Source: Leptolyngbya sp. SIO4C5
GTDB taxonomy: Bacteria; Cyanobacteriota; Cyanobacteriia; Phormidesmidales; Phormidesmidaceae
Direction: 5' to 3'
Assembly (NCBI GenBank): GCA_010671965.1
Contig: JAAHIC010000255.1
Location: 1 to 6,635 of the forward strand
Length of the DNA: 6,635 nucleotides
Shown: piece by piece, positions 5,931 to 6,635 of the stretch
Layout of the letters: each line of letters opens with the position of its first letter
Position numbering within the stretch: the first letter of the stretch is position 1
Notes under the pieces: generated by a model
Database searches by the model: none
Seen by the model: the letters and a program-made list of their open reading frames with translations, nothing else
What the model was told of the DNA's origin: nothing
Translations under genes and position numbers: made by a program

Positions 5931-6635
5931 CCGCGTCCACCGCCTTGTCCGCCAACGTCGCCGCCAGCGCGTCGCCGTAGCGCTGCCCCGACGCGTCGCC
6001 GATGATGTCGATCGGGTTGCCGCCGCTCCACGATGCGGGCAGCACCGCGTCCAGCGCGGCGATCGTCTCGGGCGACAGCGTCGCGAGCGGACAGCCTTCC
6101 TCCACCGCGCGGTCGGTGGCGAGGACGCCGAACCCGCCGCCGTTCGACAGGATGGCGAGCCGGTCGCCGGCGAAGCGCGGCGCATGCGCCAGCGTCTCGA
6201 CCGCATCGAACAGTTCCTTGGTCTCCAGCACGCGCAGCAGGCCCGCGCGGCGGAACACCGCGTCATAGACCGCGTCCGACCCGGCCAGCGCGCCGGTATG
6301 CGAACTCGCCGCCTTGGCGCCTTCCGGCACGCGGCCCGCCTTGATCACGATGACCGGCTTGGTGCGCGCCGCGATCCGCGCCGCGGACACGAACTTGCGG
6401 GCGTTCGTCACCGCCTCGACATAGAGCAGGATCGCCCGCACGTCGGGCTGCAGCGCCAGATAGTCGAGCATGTCGCCGAAATCCACATCGGCCATATCGC
6501 CGAGCGACACCATATGCGAGAAGCCGATGCCGCGGGACGCGGCCCAGTCCAGTACCGAGGTCACCACGGCGCCCGACTGCGACACGAAGGCGAGATCGCC
6601 GGGGGCCGCGTCGATATGCGCCAAACTGGCGTTCC
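5926..6635 (-). CDS. NDP-forming acyl-CoA synthetase / acetate-CoA ligase family protein, internal fragment
   Basis: This is an internal piece of about 236 codons of a protein related to ADP-forming acetyl-CoA synthetase and succinyl-CoA ligase alpha. Such enzymes interconvert an acyl-CoA and NDP plus phosphate with the free acid, CoA and NTP, through a phosphohistidine; some family members are fused to a GNAT acetyltransferase domain. It reads from the right edge as NASLAHIDAAPGDLAFVSQSGAV. It continues through FSHMVSLGDMADVDFGDMLDYL, the active-site segment SSHTGALAGSDAVYDA (His codon at 6298-6300), ILSNGGGFGVLATD and SGGNPIDIIGDA. Family similarity ends at ADKAVDAVLT, where a conserved continuation of the NCPT type would be expected. 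The open frame runs on to 5830, but that tail is cyanobacterial DNA read backwards. The gene is cut at both ends: upstream by the window edge and downstream by the junction. Base composition is very GC-rich with G/C third positions, which fits a sphingomonad-like alphaproteobacterium. Confidence 0.85.

Noticed and set aside
6002..6344. Plus-strand open frames in the GC-rich end
   Set aside because: They are antisense to a well-supported synthetase frame, are rich in Arg, Pro and Ala as expected of GC-rich shadow frames, and match no known domain.
5926..6635. Horizontal transfer of a proteobacterial gene into the cyanobacterium
   Set aside because: Both flanking genes are broken at one point, and there is no integrase, transposase, repeat or tRNA at the join. 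The foreign codon style is unamended, and adapter sequence at the other end points to assembly problems.

Overview
Positions 1 to about 5925 look like a cyanobacterial chromosome fragment of moderate GC. They carry nine copies of the octamer GCGATCGC, the HIP1 word typical of cyanobacteria. Their proteins match families best known from cyanobacteria: a C-DES-type cysteine lyase, a TM0106-type RecB-like nuclease, and a small secreted protein with a GPCNGFISEQ motif. A genus cannot be named from this. From about 5930 to the right edge the DNA is much richer in GC, has no HIP1 site, and encodes part of an NDP-forming acyl-CoA synthetase of alphaproteobacterial (sphingomonad-like) character.

Layout. 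The minus strand (1-1932) holds a class-V PLP enzyme of the L-cysteine/cystine lyase type. Two bases after its stop begins a sensor histidine kinase with an RsbRD-type N-terminal domain, which runs off the left edge. A divergent intergenic region (1933-2161) separates this pair from plus-strand genes. These are a three-part nuclease (RecB-like with Fe-S cysteines, helix-hairpin-helix, RNase H-like exonuclease) at 2162-3742, a tRNA-Asp(GTC) at 3824-3897 with a good promoter, and gltX (glutamyl-tRNA synthetase) at 3919-5367, only 21 bases behind the tRNA. A 161-base gap with a nested inverted repeat leads to a secreted hypothetical protein (5529-5927). It is cut off in the middle of its conserved domain, exactly where the GC-rich DNA begins.

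The strongest unexpected signals concern sequence integrity, not new biology. The first 27 bases match the common Illumina TruSeq adapter at 24 of 27 positions. They abut a perfect 30-base palindrome that probably contains a fold-back copy. The right end appears to be a chimeric join between a cyanobacterium and a proteobacterium, with a gene truncated on each side. The outermost left ~45 bases and everything right of ~5920 should not be treated as native to the cyanobacterium without read-level support. I found no CRISPR array, insertion sequence, phage gene or defence island, and no convincing undescribed system.
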